A DNA stretch of 64,000 nt from JANPPS01 sp965246835 (GCA_965246835.1 CBDFFQ010000001.1:434001-498000), one strand, 5' to 3'; counted from the stretch's first letter, positions 27,336 through 37,971 are shown. Made by a program: numbers and translations. Notes: generated by a model not told the origin, from the sequence alone.

Positions 27336-28115
27336 TCATGGTTGATAGCGCGGCAGGGCGGCGATGAACCGGGGCACGCGCTGCAACGCGTCCTGCCGGC
27401 CCGCCGGGTTGGTGCCTTCATGCGCGCTGCCCGAGCCGTCGGCTGTGAAGGCCAGGCCCGTCCGAACCCGAACCGGGCGGTCCGGCACGTCGAAATCGTG
27501 GTAGGCACCAGGATACTCCACCAGCGTGATCTGCCGGGGAAAACGCGCGGCGAGCCGGCGGCAGGGTTCGGCCGGCGTCCAGTCGTCATCGGCGCCCATC
27601 ACGATCAGGATCGGCACGGCGGGGGTCCATGCAGCGAGGTCGGCCCAGTATCGGCATCCCGGGTAGAACGCCACGATGCCGCGGATTAGCCCGGGCGGCG
27701 GGTCCTTTGCCGCCGCCAGGACGGTCGAGCCGCCGTTCGACCAGCCGACCAGCACGACGCCCCCGGGCGGGGTGCCGGGCTGCGCCTGCAACCAGGCGGC
27801 GGCGGCCAGTGCATCGCGCCGGCGGATGCCCGCCGGAGTGACGGTGCGCACGGGCTCGCGGCATTGCGAGCCCAGGCCGCGGCTGGCGAAGCTGTCGGGC
27901 CAGACGCTCGGGTGCCCGGCGGCCGCAAACACCTGTCGCCACTGCCTGTCCCGCGCCGGGAACGGCCCGCCGCAGCCATGCAGGCCCACGATCCCGGCCC
28001 GCACCGGCCCCGTCGGCGCGACATGCTCGGCCCGCAGCGTGACCCCGTCCCCGGGCACCTCGACCGGTGCCGCGACTGCCGGGAGCGCAACCATCAACAG
28101 CAACAGGCGCCACAT
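27336..28115 (-). CDS. Exported dienelactone hydrolase-like alpha/beta hydrolase
   Basis: A 259-residue hydrolase with a Sec-type signal (MWRLLLLMVALPAVAAP). Landmarks are HGCGGPFPARDRQW, the nucleophile elbow VGWSNGGS, Asp in GADDDWTP and His in YPGAYHDFD, a complete triad in dienelactone hydrolase order. It is therefore a periplasmic esterase or lactonase of unknown substrate. It follows the next hydrolase by four bases and is probably co-transcribed with it. Confidence 0.82.
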   Translation of the reverse strand: MWRLLLLMVALPAVAAPVEVPGDGVTLRAEHVAPTGPVRAGIVGLHGCGGPFPARDRQWRQVFAAAGHPSVWPDSFASRGLGSQCREPVRTVTPAGIRRRDALAAAAWLQAQPGTPPGGVVLVGWSNGGSTVLAAAKDPPPGLIRGIVAFYPGCRYWADLAAWTPAVPILIVMGADDDWTPAEPCRRLAARFPRQITLVEYPGAYHDFDVPDRPVRVRTGLAFTADGSGSAHEGTNPAGRQDALQRVPRFIAALPRYQP

Positions 28116-28119
28116 CGCC

Positions 28120-28968
28120 TCACCCCTTCAAGAAGGACCGGATCGCCTCGATCGTGGGCGCGTCCATCAACGCCGGGGCGTGCCCGGCCTCCGCCACCAC
28201 CAGCGCCTCCGCCCCCGAGGCAACCATGCGCGCGAGGGTTTGCGGCAGCAACAGATCGCTGTCCACGCCGCGGATCGCGAGCATCGGGACCCCGATCCGC
28301 GACCAGTAGGACCAGAGATCGACGTTGATCGGTACCGTTTTGCGAATGGGCGTGGCGATGCCGGGGTCGTAGTGCAGCGCGAACCGGCCATTCGGCAGCA
28401 CCCGCGCCGAGGTCTCGGCCAGATGCGCCCATTGCGGGTCCGTCAGCCGCCCGAACGGCGCATGCACGTCGCGCAGATGCTGCTCGAGCGCCCATAGGCT
28501 CTCGAAGGATGGAATGCGGCCCATGTAGTTGCGGATCCGGTTCAGCGCCGCCGACGGGATGAACGGCCCGATATCGTTCAGCACCATGCGCCGGATCGGC
28601 TGCCCCGGCATCGCCGCGGTCAGCATGCCGCAAATCCCACCCAACGACGTCCCCACCCATAGGATCGGCCGCCCGATGGACGCGAGCAGGAAGCCGAGTG
28701 CCGTCACATACGTCATGGGCTCATACAGCGCCGCGTCCGGCAGCCAGTCGGAATGGCCACGCCCCGGCAGGTCGGGGCAGATCACGTGGTAGTCGCGGGC
28801 CAAGGCACGGGCGAGCGCGTCGAAGTCCCTTCCGGTGCGGGTCAGGCCGTGTACGCACAGCACGGGCGGCGCGGCGGGATCGCCCCAGGATACGTGCGCC
28901 ATGCGGTAGAACGCGCCGGTGATCGGCCCGGCCAGCAGATAGCGGGTCTCGCCGGGGCGAGGGGTCAT
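28120..28968 (-). CDS. Alpha/beta hydrolase
   Basis: A 282-residue cytosolic hydrolase: CVHGLTRTGRDFD oxyanion hole, DLPGRGHSDW, nucleophile in GTSLGGICG, Asp in IRGVDSDLL and His in AEAGHAPALMD. It resembles carboxylesterase or meta-cleavage hydrolase members. A REPIN-like repeat separates it from the CoA-transferase gene upstream. Substrate unknown. Confidence 0.82.
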   Translation of the reverse strand: MTPRPGETRYLLAGPITGAFYRMAHVSWGDPAAPPVLCVHGLTRTGRDFDALARALARDYHVICPDLPGRGHSDWLPDAALYEPMTYVTALGFLLASIGRPILWVGTSLGGICGMLTAAMPGQPIRRMVLNDIGPFIPSAALNRIRNYMGRIPSFESLWALEQHLRDVHAPFGRLTDPQWAHLAETSARVLPNGRFALHYDPGIATPIRKTVPINVDLWSYWSRIGVPMLAIRGVDSDLLLPQTLARMVASGAEALVVAEAGHAPALMDAPTIEAIRSFLKG

Positions 28969-28974
28969 GGCTTC

Positions 28975-29095
28975 CCCCTCACCTGCTGGCGGGAGAGGGT
29001 CGGGGTGAGGGCGGGGTCAGCGGAACGCAACCGGCCGGCAGGTGGCCCCACCCTCACCCAACCCTCTCCCGCCAGCGGGAGAGGGCTTTTTACCC
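28975..29095. repeat. REPIN-like dispersed repeat, copy 2
   Basis: Two inverted units as at 3334-3443. Left: CTGGCGGGAGAGGGTCGGGG at 28985, with its outer arm partly decayed. Right: a perfect hairpin CCCTCTCCCGCCAGCGGGAG at 29072, followed by CTTTTT at 29096, so the right arm could also act as a terminator for plus-strand transcription. It fills the entire gap between two minus-strand genes. Confidence 0.8.
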
Positions 29096-29099
29096 TCAC

Positions 29100-30311
29100 C
29101 TAGATCACGCCCTTCTCCCGCAACTCCGCCAGCCGAGCCGCTGAAAACCCCAACCGCTCGCCCAGCACCTCATCCGTATGCTCCCCCAGCACCGGTGGTC
29201 CGCGGCGGTAATCGGCGGGTGTCTCGCTCAGCCGCACCGGGTTGGCGATCACCTGCACGCCCTCCGGCGAGGCCTGGTGCGGCACCGTCACGACCGTGTT
29301 GCGCGCCACCACCTGCGGATCCGCGAACACCTCCTGCAGCGTGTTGATCGGGCCGCAGCCGATCTTCAGCGCCTCCAGCCGGTTGACCCAGTTCGTCGTG
29401 CTATCGCCCTTCATCACCGGCGCCAGCGTGTCCGTCACCAGCTGCCGGTTGCCGACGCGCGCGGCGTTAGTGGCAAATCGAGGATCATCCAGCAGATGCG
29501 ACAGGCCGACCGCGTCGCAGAACCGCTTGAACGTGGGATCGTTGCCGACGGACAGGACCAGATACCCGTCCGCCGTGGCAAAAACCTGGTAGGGCACGAT
29601 GTTCGGATGCTGGTTGCCGAGCCGGACCGGGTTTTCGCCCGTCGCCAGGTAGTTCATGCCCTGGTTCGCCAGCCACGCCACATGCGTGTCGAGCATGCCG
29701 ATATCGACCTGCTGCCCCTGCCCCGTCTTCTCCCGATGCCGCAGCGCCGCCAGCACGCCAATGCAGCCATACAGCCCGGCGAACAGATCCGCGACCGGCA
29801 CCCCCACCTTCTGCGGCAAGCCATCCGGCTCCCCTGTCAGGCTCATGACCCCGCCCATCGCCTGCACCAGGCTGTCATAGCCCGGGCGCGGCGCATACGG
29901 CCCGGTCTGCCCGAACCCTGTGATGGAACAATAGATCAGGCCCGGAAACCGTTGATGCAGCTGCTCATAGCCGAGCCCATACTTCGCGAGCGCCCCCACC
30001 TTGAAGTTCTCGCACAGGATGTCCGACCCCGCGATCAGCTCCATCGCGATCGCCTGGCCCTCGGCCGTCGCGATATCCAGCGTGACGGAGCGCTTGTTGC
30101 GGTTCACGCCGACGAAATAGGCGCTCTCCTGCGTGCCGGGCATGAACGGGGGGGCGAAGCCGCGCGTGTCGTCACCGGCGCCCGGCTTCTCGATCTTGAT
30201 CACGTCGGCGCCCATGTCGCCCAGCATCTGCACGCAGGTCGGTCCCGCCAGCACGCGGGTGAGGTCGAACACGGTCAGGCCCGCGAGGGGGCCGGTTGGC
30301 TTGGCGGTCAT
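29100..30311 (-). CDS. CaiB/BaiF family CoA-transferase
   Basis: A 403-residue class III CoA-transferase. The family start LAGLTVFDLTRVLAGPTCVQMLGDMGADVIKIEKP, NRNKRSVTLD and the catalytic Asp in GYDSLVQAMGG are present. It transfers CoA between a donor acyl-CoA and a carboxylic acid; the acid is not predictable. It diverges from the aldehyde dehydrogenase gene over about 100 bases. Confidence 0.9.
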   Translation of the reverse strand: MTAKPTGPLAGLTVFDLTRVLAGPTCVQMLGDMGADVIKIEKPGAGDDTRGFAPPFMPGTQESAYFVGVNRNKRSVTLDIATAEGQAIAMELIAGSDILCENFKVGALAKYGLGYEQLHQRFPGLIYCSITGFGQTGPYAPRPGYDSLVQAMGGVMSLTGEPDGLPQKVGVPVADLFAGLYGCIGVLAALRHREKTGQGQQVDIGMLDTHVAWLANQGMNYLATGENPVRLGNQHPNIVPYQVFATADGYLVLSVGNDPTFKRFCDAVGLSHLLDDPRFATNAARVGNRQLVTDTLAPVMKGDSTTNWVNRLEALKIGCGPINTLQEVFADPQVVARNTVVTVPHQASPEGVQVIANPVRLSETPADYRRGPPVLGEHTDEVLGERLGFSAARLAELREKGVI

Positions 30312-30410
30312 CGTTCATCCCCGTGAGTCTTGTTGCGGCAACCTTGTTCAAGACGGGCGCCGGGTCCATTGTCCCCGGGATACATGCACTGGCTAGGACA
30401 AGGCAAACCG

Positions 30411-31922
<1,512 letters not shown>

Positions 31923-31926
31923 CGGC

Positions 31927-32898
31927 ATGGCGAAATCCGAGCACGGCATCCCCCCCGGCCTGCATCCCAAGGCGGCCGACTACACCTTCGACCTCGAGCA
32001 TGCGATGCACGCGGTCGTGGGCCTGCGCGCGAACGTGCCGGAGGATGCGTTCACCGCCGGCACGCTGGGGACGGAACGGGCCGGCAGCGCCGTGCACATC
32101 CGGCCCGGCGTGTTCCTCACCATCGGCTACCTGATCACCGAGGCCGAGACGGTGTGGCTCACGGCGCATGATGGCCGCACGATCGCCGGCCACGCGCTGG
32201 GCGCCGATCAGGAAAGCGGCTTCGGCCTGGTGCAGGCGCTCGGCAAGCTCGAGCTGCCGGTCATGGAACTGGGTGACAGCGAGGGCGCGCGGGTGGGTGA
32301 TCCCGTGATCTTCGCCGCCGCCGGGGGCCGCCGGCACAGCGTGGCGGCCAAGGTGGCGGGGCGGCAGGAATATCCCGGCTATTGGGAATACCTGCTGGAC
32401 GACGCGATCTTCACCGCCCCCGCGCATCCGTTCTGGGGCGGCGGCGCGCTGATCGGCAAGGACGGCACGCTGCTGGGCATCGGCTCGCTGGTGCTGCAGC
32501 AGGGCGGCGAGGGTAGCCGGCGGCAGGATATGAACATGGTGGTCCCGGTGCAGCTGCTGCCGCCGATCCTGGACGACATGCTGCGCTTCGGCCGCGTGAA
32601 CCGCCCGGCGCGCCCCTGGCTCGGCCTGTATGCGATGGAGGATGACGGCGCGCTGGTCGTGGGCGGCCTCGCCAACGATGGCCCGGCGGACAAGGCCGGC
32701 GTGCGCACCGGGGACCGCATCCTGGCGGTCAATGGCGAGGAGGTGCCGGATCTGGCCGGGCTGTGGCGCGCGGTGTGGGCGTCCGGCCCGGCGGGCGCGG
32801 CGGTGGAGGTCAGCCTCGGCCGCGGCAGTCGCACGGCGGCGGTGACCGTGACCTCGACGGACCGTGCGAGCATCCTGAAGACACCCCGGTTCCACTGA
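31927..32898 (+). CDS. HtrA-like (S1C) pseudoprotease with PDZ domain
   Basis: A 323-residue protein with the trypsin-like fold spacing of HtrA and a C-terminal PDZ domain (WLGLYAMEDDGALVV...GPADKAGVRTGDRILAVNGEEV, about residues 230-315). The triad appears lost. By alignment with the family, the catalytic His site is Tyr68 (FLTIGYLIT), the Asp site is Gly98 (DQESGFGLV) and the Ser site is Trp170 (HPFWGGGAL). No signal peptide is seen, so it may be cytosolic. It likely binds peptides without cleaving them. The fold call is firm, the residue mapping is by eye. Confidence 0.72.
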   Translation: MAKSEHGIPPGLHPKAADYTFDLEHAMHAVVGLRANVPEDAFTAGTLGTERAGSAVHIRPGVFLTIGYLITEAETVWLTAHDGRTIAGHALGADQESGFGLVQALGKLELPVMELGDSEGARVGDPVIFAAAGGRRHSVAAKVAGRQEYPGYWEYLLDDAIFTAPAHPFWGGGALIGKDGTLLGIGSLVLQQGGEGSRRQDMNMVVPVQLLPPILDDMLRFGRVNRPARPWLGLYAMEDDGALVVGGLANDGPADKAGVRTGDRILAVNGEEVPDLAGLWRAVWASGPAGAAVEVSLGRGSRTAAVTVTSTDRASILKTPRFH

Positions 32899-32903
32899 CG
32901 GCG

Positions 32904-35189
32904 ATGCGGCGGCGCCCCCGCGAGCGGCCTGGACTGGGCCGGCGCGTGGTGCGGACCGTGCTGGGCGGGCTGCTGGGTCTGGTCCTGCTGGCGGTGGCAT
33001 GCGTGGCCGGCGTGCTGTGGTGGTCCCTGCCCGCCGCCCAGCAACGGCTGCAAATCGCCGGATTGACGGCGCCCGCCACGGTCTCGATCGACGCGGACGG
33101 CGTGCCGCGCATCCACGCCGCCTCCTCGCTGGACGGCGCCACGGCGCTCGGCTTCGTGCATGCGCGGGATCGGATGTTCCAGATGGAGCTGACCCGGCGC
33201 AACGCCAGCGGCCGCCTATCGGAGATCGCGGGCCCCCTCACCCTCCGGCAGGATCGCACGATGCGCATCCTGGGCCTGCGCCACCGGGCCGAGGCCGATC
33301 TGGCGGCGCTGCAGCCCGAGACGCAGGCCATGCTCGCCGCCTATGCGCGCGGGGTGAACGCCTGGATCGCCGCCCGCGGCCGGTTCGCGGCACCGGAGTT
33401 CATCCCGCTCGGCCCGCCCGAGCCCTGGGCGCCCGTGGACAGCCTGCTATGGGGCAAGACCATGGCGTTGTATCTGAGCGGCAACTACCGCACCGAACTG
33501 GCCCGCGCCGCCGCACCGGGCCGCACGCTCTGGCCCCCGCAACCAGACACGCCGCGCCCGGAAGCGGCGCTGCCCACACGGCTCGGCAGCCTCATCCCCG
33601 CCTTCCCGGAGCCGTTCACCCAGCCCGGCCGCGCCAGCAACGAGTGGGCGGTCGATGGCCGCTTCACCGCGTCGGGCGCGCCGCTGCTGGCCGGGGATCC
33701 GCATCTGGGCTTTTCCATGCCGAGCCTGTGGTATCTGGCGCGCATCGAGACCCCGGAGGGTGTGCTGGCCGGGGCAACGGCACCGGGCGTGCCGTTCCTG
33801 ATCCTCGGCCATAACGGGCACGTCGCCTGGACCTTCACCACCACGGGCGCCGACACGCAGGACATCTTCGTCGAGACACCGCAGGCCGGCGGCTACATGA
33901 CCGAGGACGGACCTCGCCCATTCGTGACGCGCGAGGAGCGCATCGGCGTTCGCGGCCAGCCCAAGGAGACGATCACCATCCGCGAGACCCGGCACGGCCC
34001 GGTGCTGAGCGACCTCGATCCCGGCAGCCCCATTCTGGCGGTTGCGATGGCCAGCCTGATCGGCCTCGACACCGGGGCGGACGGCCTGCTGGCGCTGAAC
34101 CGCGCGCACGACGTCGCCGCCGTGGGCGAGGCCGCAACGCTGATCACGAGCCCGGTGCAGAACCTGCTGGTCGCGGACGCCGCCGGCATCGCGCAATTCA
34201 CCACGGGCCGCATCCCGCTGCGCCGCGCGGGCGACGGCAGCGCACCGGTCGCGGGCGCCGATGGCCGGCATGATTGGATCGGTTTCGCATCCGGCGCCGA
34301 CCTGCCGCGCGTGCTGGCGCCCGAAAGCGGCCGGATCGTCAACGCCAATGAGCGGGTGGCGCCCCCAGACTTCCCGGTGTTCCTGGGCCAGGACTGGTTC
34401 GGCGATTGGCGGGCGCGGCGCATCCGCCACGAGATCGAGGACCGCGTCGGCTTCCAGCCCGGCCATTTCGCGGCGCTGCAGGTCGATGATGTCAGCGAGT
34501 ATGCTCTGACGTTGCTGCCCGCCTTGCGCGCCGTGGCGCCAGCCGACGCACCCTCTGCCACGGCGCTCGGCCTGTTGGCGACATGGGACGGCGCCATGCG
34601 GACCGACCTGCCGCAGCCGCTGATCTTCAACGCCTGGATGCGCGCCTTCGAGGCCGCGGTGCTGTCCGCCGCCGGCATCGCACCGGAGCTCGCGGGCGCC
34701 CGGGCGGACGTGGTGGCGCACATCCTCTCGCCGGAGGGCCAGGCGCTCTGCGGCGGCGACTGCGCCCCGCTGCTATCCCGCTCGCTGGCAGCGGCGCTGG
34801 CAGAGGTATCGGCGCGGCAAGGGCCCGACCCGTCCACCTGGCGCTGGGGCCGCGAGCACCGGGCCGTGTTCGCGCATCCGCTACTGGGCCGCCTGCCGCT
34901 GATCGGGCATTGGTTCACCTGGGCCGTCGAGCAGCCCGGCGACGACACCACCCTGTTCCGCGGCGGCGCCCGCGGCGGCGATTGGACCAGCGTGCACGGC
35001 GCCGGGTTCCGCGGCGTCTATGACCTGGCGGATTTGGACCGCAGCCTGTTCGCGCTGACACCGGGCCAGTCCGGGCATCCTTTGCGTGCCGGTGCGGGCA
35101 GTCTGATGCAACGCTGGGTACGCGGCACTACATTGCTGCTCGGACCGGAGGCGGCGGTCGTCTCCGAAACCGTGGAACTGACCCCATGA
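32904..35189 (+). CDS. Penicillin acylase family N-terminal nucleophile hydrolase
   Basis: A 761-residue precursor with a basic N-terminus and one hydrophobic anchor or signal (TVLGGLLGLVLLAVACVAGV). The predicted autocleavage nucleophile is Ser245 in GRASNEWAVDG, leaving alpha and beta chains. DPHLGFSMPSLWY and PFLILGHNGHVAWTFTTTGAD are family motifs. ATG at 32904 lies five bases after the pseudoprotease stop; the frame is open upstream but overlaps it. Substrates could be beta-lactams, N-acyl amino acids or acyl-homoserine lactones. Confidence 0.9.
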   Translation: MRRRPRERPGLGRRVVRTVLGGLLGLVLLAVACVAGVLWWSLPAAQQRLQIAGLTAPATVSIDADGVPRIHAASSLDGATALGFVHARDRMFQMELTRRNASGRLSEIAGPLTLRQDRTMRILGLRHRAEADLAALQPETQAMLAAYARGVNAWIAARGRFAAPEFIPLGPPEPWAPVDSLLWGKTMALYLSGNYRTELARAAAPGRTLWPPQPDTPRPEAALPTRLGSLIPAFPEPFTQPGRASNEWAVDGRFTASGAPLLAGDPHLGFSMPSLWYLARIETPEGVLAGATAPGVPFLILGHNGHVAWTFTTTGADTQDIFVETPQAGGYMTEDGPRPFVTREERIGVRGQPKETITIRETRHGPVLSDLDPGSPILAVAMASLIGLDTGADGLLALNRAHDVAAVGEAATLITSPVQNLLVADAAGIAQFTTGRIPLRRAGDGSAPVAGADGRHDWIGFASGADLPRVLAPESGRIVNANERVAPPDFPVFLGQDWFGDWRARRIRHEIEDRVGFQPGHFAALQVDDVSEYALTLLPALRAVAPADAPSATALGLLATWDGAMRTDLPQPLIFNAWMRAFEAAVLSAAGIAPELAGARADVVAHILSPEGQALCGGDCAPLLSRSLAAALAEVSARQGPDPSTWRWGREHRAVFAHPLLGRLPLIGHWFTWAVEQPGDDTTLFRGGARGGDWTSVHGAGFRGVYDLADLDRSLFALTPGQSGHPLRAGAGSLMQRWVRGTTLLLGPEAAVVSETVELTP

Positions 35190-35638
35190 CCGACACGATC
35201 TTCGCCGAAGCGCGCTTGACCGAGGGCGTGCTGACCCGCCGGGTGATCGCCTGGTGCATCGATGCCGTGCTGATCGGCATCATTATGGCCGTGCTGTGGG
35301 TGGTGCTCGGCCTATTCGGGCTCATCACTCTCGGGCTCGGCCTGCCGCTGCTCGGCCTGTTGCCGGTGGTGCCGTTCGCCTACCACACGCTGTTCATCGC
35401 GAGCGGCCGCTGCGCGACGCCGGGCCAGTCGATGCTGGACCTCACGGTGCGGCGCGACGCGGACCTGGCGGCGCCCACGTTGCTGGAGGCGCTCCTGTTC
35501 ACCGGCGGGCTGTGGCTCACCTTGGCCGCGGGTGTCATCTGGTTGCTGGCCGCGCTGTTCACGGAGCGGAAGCGGGCATTGCATGATCTTGTTTCAGGAC
35601 TTGTCGTGATCCGGGCCGGGGCGCGTTTCGGGCGTTGA
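35186..35638 (+). CDS. RDD family membrane protein
   Basis: A 150-residue protein with the RDD pattern: VLTRRVIAWCIDAVLIGIIM gives helix 1 with the Arg and Asp, followed by two more hydrophobic helices and a final TERKRALHDLVSGLVVIR. It begins inside the acylase stop (ATGA). RDD proteins are small membrane proteins, some acting as ion transporters; no function can be assigned here. Confidence 0.85.
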   Translation: MTDTIFAEARLTEGVLTRRVIAWCIDAVLIGIIMAVLWVVLGLFGLITLGLGLPLLGLLPVVPFAYHTLFIASGRCATPGQSMLDLTVRRDADLAAPTLLEALLFTGGLWLTLAAGVIWLLAALFTERKRALHDLVSGLVVIRAGARFGR

Positions 35639-35686
35639 CCTGGGCTTGCGACTCCGTGAACATGCTTGCGGGGATCTAGTCATCGC

Positions 35687-36466
35687 ATGAGCTACAAGCC
35701 GCCGCGCCGCCCGCAATTCTTCTACACCACGGCACCGCTCCCCTGCCCCTACGTCGCAGGCCGGACGGAGCGCAAGGTGGTCACCGAGATCACGGGGCCG
35801 GAGGCGGACGGGCTGCATGACCGGCTGTCGCGCGCCGGGTTCCGCCGCAGCCACAACATCGCCTACGCCCCGGTCTGCCCATCGTGCCAGGCCTGCGTGC
35901 CGATCCGCATCCCGGTGGCGCTGTTCGAGCCCGATCGCGGCCTCCGCCGCATCGCCCGCGCCAACCAGGGGATCGAGGCGCATGATGTCCCGGCCCGCGC
36001 GACCGCCGAGCAATTCCAGCTGTTCCAGCGCTACCAGCAAGCCCGGCACGGTGACGGCGATATGGCGACCATGAGTTTCTACGACTACCGCGCCATGGTC
36101 GAAGATACCCCGATCGAGACGGCGATCACCGAGTTCCGGGACGGCGCCGGACGCCTGGTCGGCGGCTGCCTCACGGACCGCTTGGGCGACGGCTTCTCCG
36201 CCGTATACAGCTATTTCGCGCCGGAACTGGACCGGCAATCCCTCGGCACCTGGGCGATCCTATGGATGATCGAGCGCGCGCGCGCCGAGGGATTGCCCTA
36301 CGTCTATCTGGGCTACTGGGTCGCCGAAAGCCGGAAGATGGCCTACAAAGCGCGCTTCCGCCCCTGCGAGATCCTGATCGGCGGCGCCTGGCGCATGCTG
36401 ACGGAAAGCGAAGGTCAACCGGCGGAGGGCGTGCAGCCGGAACTCGTGCCGGAGACCCTCGGCTAA
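35687..36466 (+). CDS. bpt: Aspartate/glutamate leucyltransferase (N-end rule)
   Basis: A 259-residue aminoacyl-tRNA-protein transferase that adds Leu to proteins with N-terminal Asp or Glu, marking them for ClpS/ClpAP. Family motifs are CPYVAGRTERKVVTEI, FRRSHNIAYAPVCPSCQACVPIRIPV (Cys-rich) and YVYLGYWVAESRKMAYKA. ATG at 35687 (MSYKPPRRPQFF) is the normal start. Confidence 0.93.
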   Translation: MSYKPPRRPQFFYTTAPLPCPYVAGRTERKVVTEITGPEADGLHDRLSRAGFRRSHNIAYAPVCPSCQACVPIRIPVALFEPDRGLRRIARANQGIEAHDVPARATAEQFQLFQRYQQARHGDGDMATMSFYDYRAMVEDTPIETAITEFRDGAGRLVGGCLTDRLGDGFSAVYSYFAPELDRQSLGTWAILWMIERARAEGLPYVYLGYWVAESRKMAYKARFRPCEILIGGAWRMLTESEGQPAEGVQPELVPETLG

Positions 36467-36493
36467 GGCGCAGGGTGGGTGCAACCCACCGCC
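36467..36493. terminator. Hairpin between convergent bpt and LpxR-like genes
   Basis: GGTGGGT (36474-36480) and ACCCACC (36484-36490) form a perfect 7-bp stem with a GCA loop, extended by GGCG/CGCC outside. It sits between the two converging stop codons and lacks a long U-tract, so it may stop transcription weakly in both directions. Confidence 0.45.
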
Positions 36494-37485
36494 TAAAATC
36501 GCGCCGACAAAGCCAGCGACCCGAAATTGAACAACCCGCTCCGCTGCCGGTCGAAGGACGGCGTCTGGAACACGTGCGTGTAGGTCAGGCGTACCCCGTA
36601 GAGCATGACCGCGAGCCCGCCCTGCAGCTCCCCGATGAAGGCCCGCTTCGTCGTATGCGGGCTGTTGCTGCGGAAGGTGCTGCCGTCCAGGAAGATGTCG
36701 CGCGCCACCGCCTGCCCATCGGCGCCGGCGAACACATACCAGGCGAACGGCCGCGTCGGCGTGTAGGCATCCGCGCCCGAAAGGCCCGGGCGGATGCGCG
36801 GCGCCCCGAAATCGCTGCCGAGCCCCTGCCCTAGCCGGAAGCTCAGCCCGGCCTGCACATAGTCCCGCACCGTGCCGACCCCGGCCGTCAGCGCCGGCAG
36901 CGCGTCGAACTCGATCGGGCCGAGCCGGGCGATCGGCAGGCGGTAGGTCTGTTCGACCAGCACCTCGATCGCCGGCTCGTCCTTGATCTGGTTGCGCCAG
37001 CCGAGCGTGGGCGGGTCCCCGATGATGCTATGGAAGCCGTTCTGCACGACCTGCCCGAGTGCCGCCGGCCCCACGACGCCGAGCGAAACCCCGATCGTGC
37101 TGCGCGTGGTTTCGGTGTCGTGGATCAGGCTCGCGGTGGTGCGGAGATAGGCGGCATAGGGACGGTCCCGCGGGTCCGGCTGGCGGAGCTGCGTGGTGCG
37201 CGGCGTGAAGATGGACTGCGCGAGGTCGATGCTGACGCGCTGCACCCCATCGCCCCAAACAGTACGCCCGAAATCGGCCAGGAAGGCCGGCACCCGCTCC
37301 GTCCCGGTGGTGTACCCGATGCGCAGGCCACTGGTATAATATTGGTCAGACGTGCCGCGGAACGTGGAAACGGCGTCGTTCTCCACCTGAAGTGTCAGGA
37401 TGCCCGAAGGATCCGCCGGCGGCGCCGCATGGGCTGCTCCCGAAACGATCAATCCACCTACGGCCAGCCAGCTTCGAAAGCTCAT
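36493..37485 (-). CDS. LpxR-like lipid A deacylase family (DUF2219) outer membrane protein
   Basis: A 330-residue beta-barrel-type protein with a Sec signal ending AAHA-APP and a terminal Phe (LALSARF), typical of outer membrane proteins. LpxR landmarks are visible: VENDAV (Asn-Asp), YTSGLRIGY (Ser), PYAAYL, and NGFHSIIGDPP then IKDEPAIE (His and Glu). These match the residues known for 3'-O-deacylation of lipid A. Activity is inferred from family. Confidence 0.82.
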   Translation of the reverse strand: MSFRSWLAVGGLIVSGAAHAAPPADPSGILTLQVENDAVSTFRGTSDQYYTSGLRIGYTTGTERVPAFLADFGRTVWGDGVQRVSIDLAQSIFTPRTTQLRQPDPRDRPYAAYLRTTASLIHDTETTRSTIGVSLGVVGPAALGQVVQNGFHSIIGDPPTLGWRNQIKDEPAIEVLVEQTYRLPIARLGPIEFDALPALTAGVGTVRDYVQAGLSFRLGQGLGSDFGAPRIRPGLSGADAYTPTRPFAWYVFAGADGQAVARDIFLDGSTFRSNSPHTTKRAFIGELQGGLAVMLYGVRLTYTHVFQTPSFDRQRSGLFNFGSLALSARF

Positions 37486-37597
37486 GCACGTCCCAATCCT
37501 ATGCTCGGCGAAGATACCCTTTTTTACCGCCCGCCGGAAGCCGCCCGCTTTACGCAGATGCCCACTCGCGTGTAGGTGATGCCCGGCGAAAACGACC

Positions 37598-37687
37598 GGA
37601 TGGGTGGCCGAGCGGTTTAAGGCAGCGGTCTTGAAAACCGCCGTGCGTGCAAGCGTACCGTGGGTTCGAATCCCACCCCATCCGCCA
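37598..37687 (+). tRNA. tRNA-Ser (anticodon TGA)
   Basis: A complete type II tRNA of 90 nt including CCA: acceptor GGATGGG/CCCATCC, anticodon stem GCGGT/ACCGC with loop CTTGAAA (TGA at 37632-37634), a long variable arm and T-arm GTGGG TTCGAAT CCCAC. Accessory DNA begins directly after its CCA, consistent with use as an insertion hot spot, but I find no duplicate of its 3' end downstream. Confidence 0.96.
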
Positions 37688-37713
37688 GAACGCCCGGGGT
37701 CCAGCCCGAAGAA

Positions 37714-37775
37714 ATGGGTGACATCGTGTCACCCATGTGTCCGGAACGAAATGTCACCTATGTCTCGGGTCATAC
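37714..37775. repeat. Hairpin plus direct repeats, likely end of a decayed insertion sequence
   Basis: ATGGGTGACA-TCG-TGTCACCCAT (37714-37736) is a perfect 10-bp inverted repeat. It is followed by two imperfect direct copies of TGTCACCYATGTNTCNGG (from 37727 and from about 37754). Repeated TGTCACC-type motifs are typical of IS21/IS481-like element ends. No transposase remains in the 210 bases before the IS256 element, and I see nothing else in that stretch. Confidence 0.5.
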
Positions 37776-37938
37776 ATTCCGGAAAGCTTCGAACCCCATC
37801 AAAATCCCGGCCCCGTGGGAACCGACGGAGGCGTCGTGTGCCGAGGGTGCGGCGTCTGGGCTTTGCTCGGCGGTCGGACCGGCTTCGGACGGGCCGGGTA
37901 TGGGTCTCTGACGTGACGGAGATGCGACGCTTCTAGCG

Positions 37939-37971
37939 GGCGTGCGGATCGTGTCCCGAGTCGTGGTGTAG
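37939..37971. repeat. IS256-family element: left target duplication and inverted repeat
   Basis: GGCGTGCG (37939-37946) is the left copy of an 8-bp target-site duplication. The left terminal inverted repeat follows (TCGTGTCCC then GTGGTGTAG at the inner end), matching the right repeat at 20 of 23 positions. Confidence 0.85.

Noticed and set aside
37604..37936. Plus-strand frame of 110 codons starting inside tRNA-Ser
   Set aside because: It reads through the tRNA and the IS remnant and has no homology-like features.
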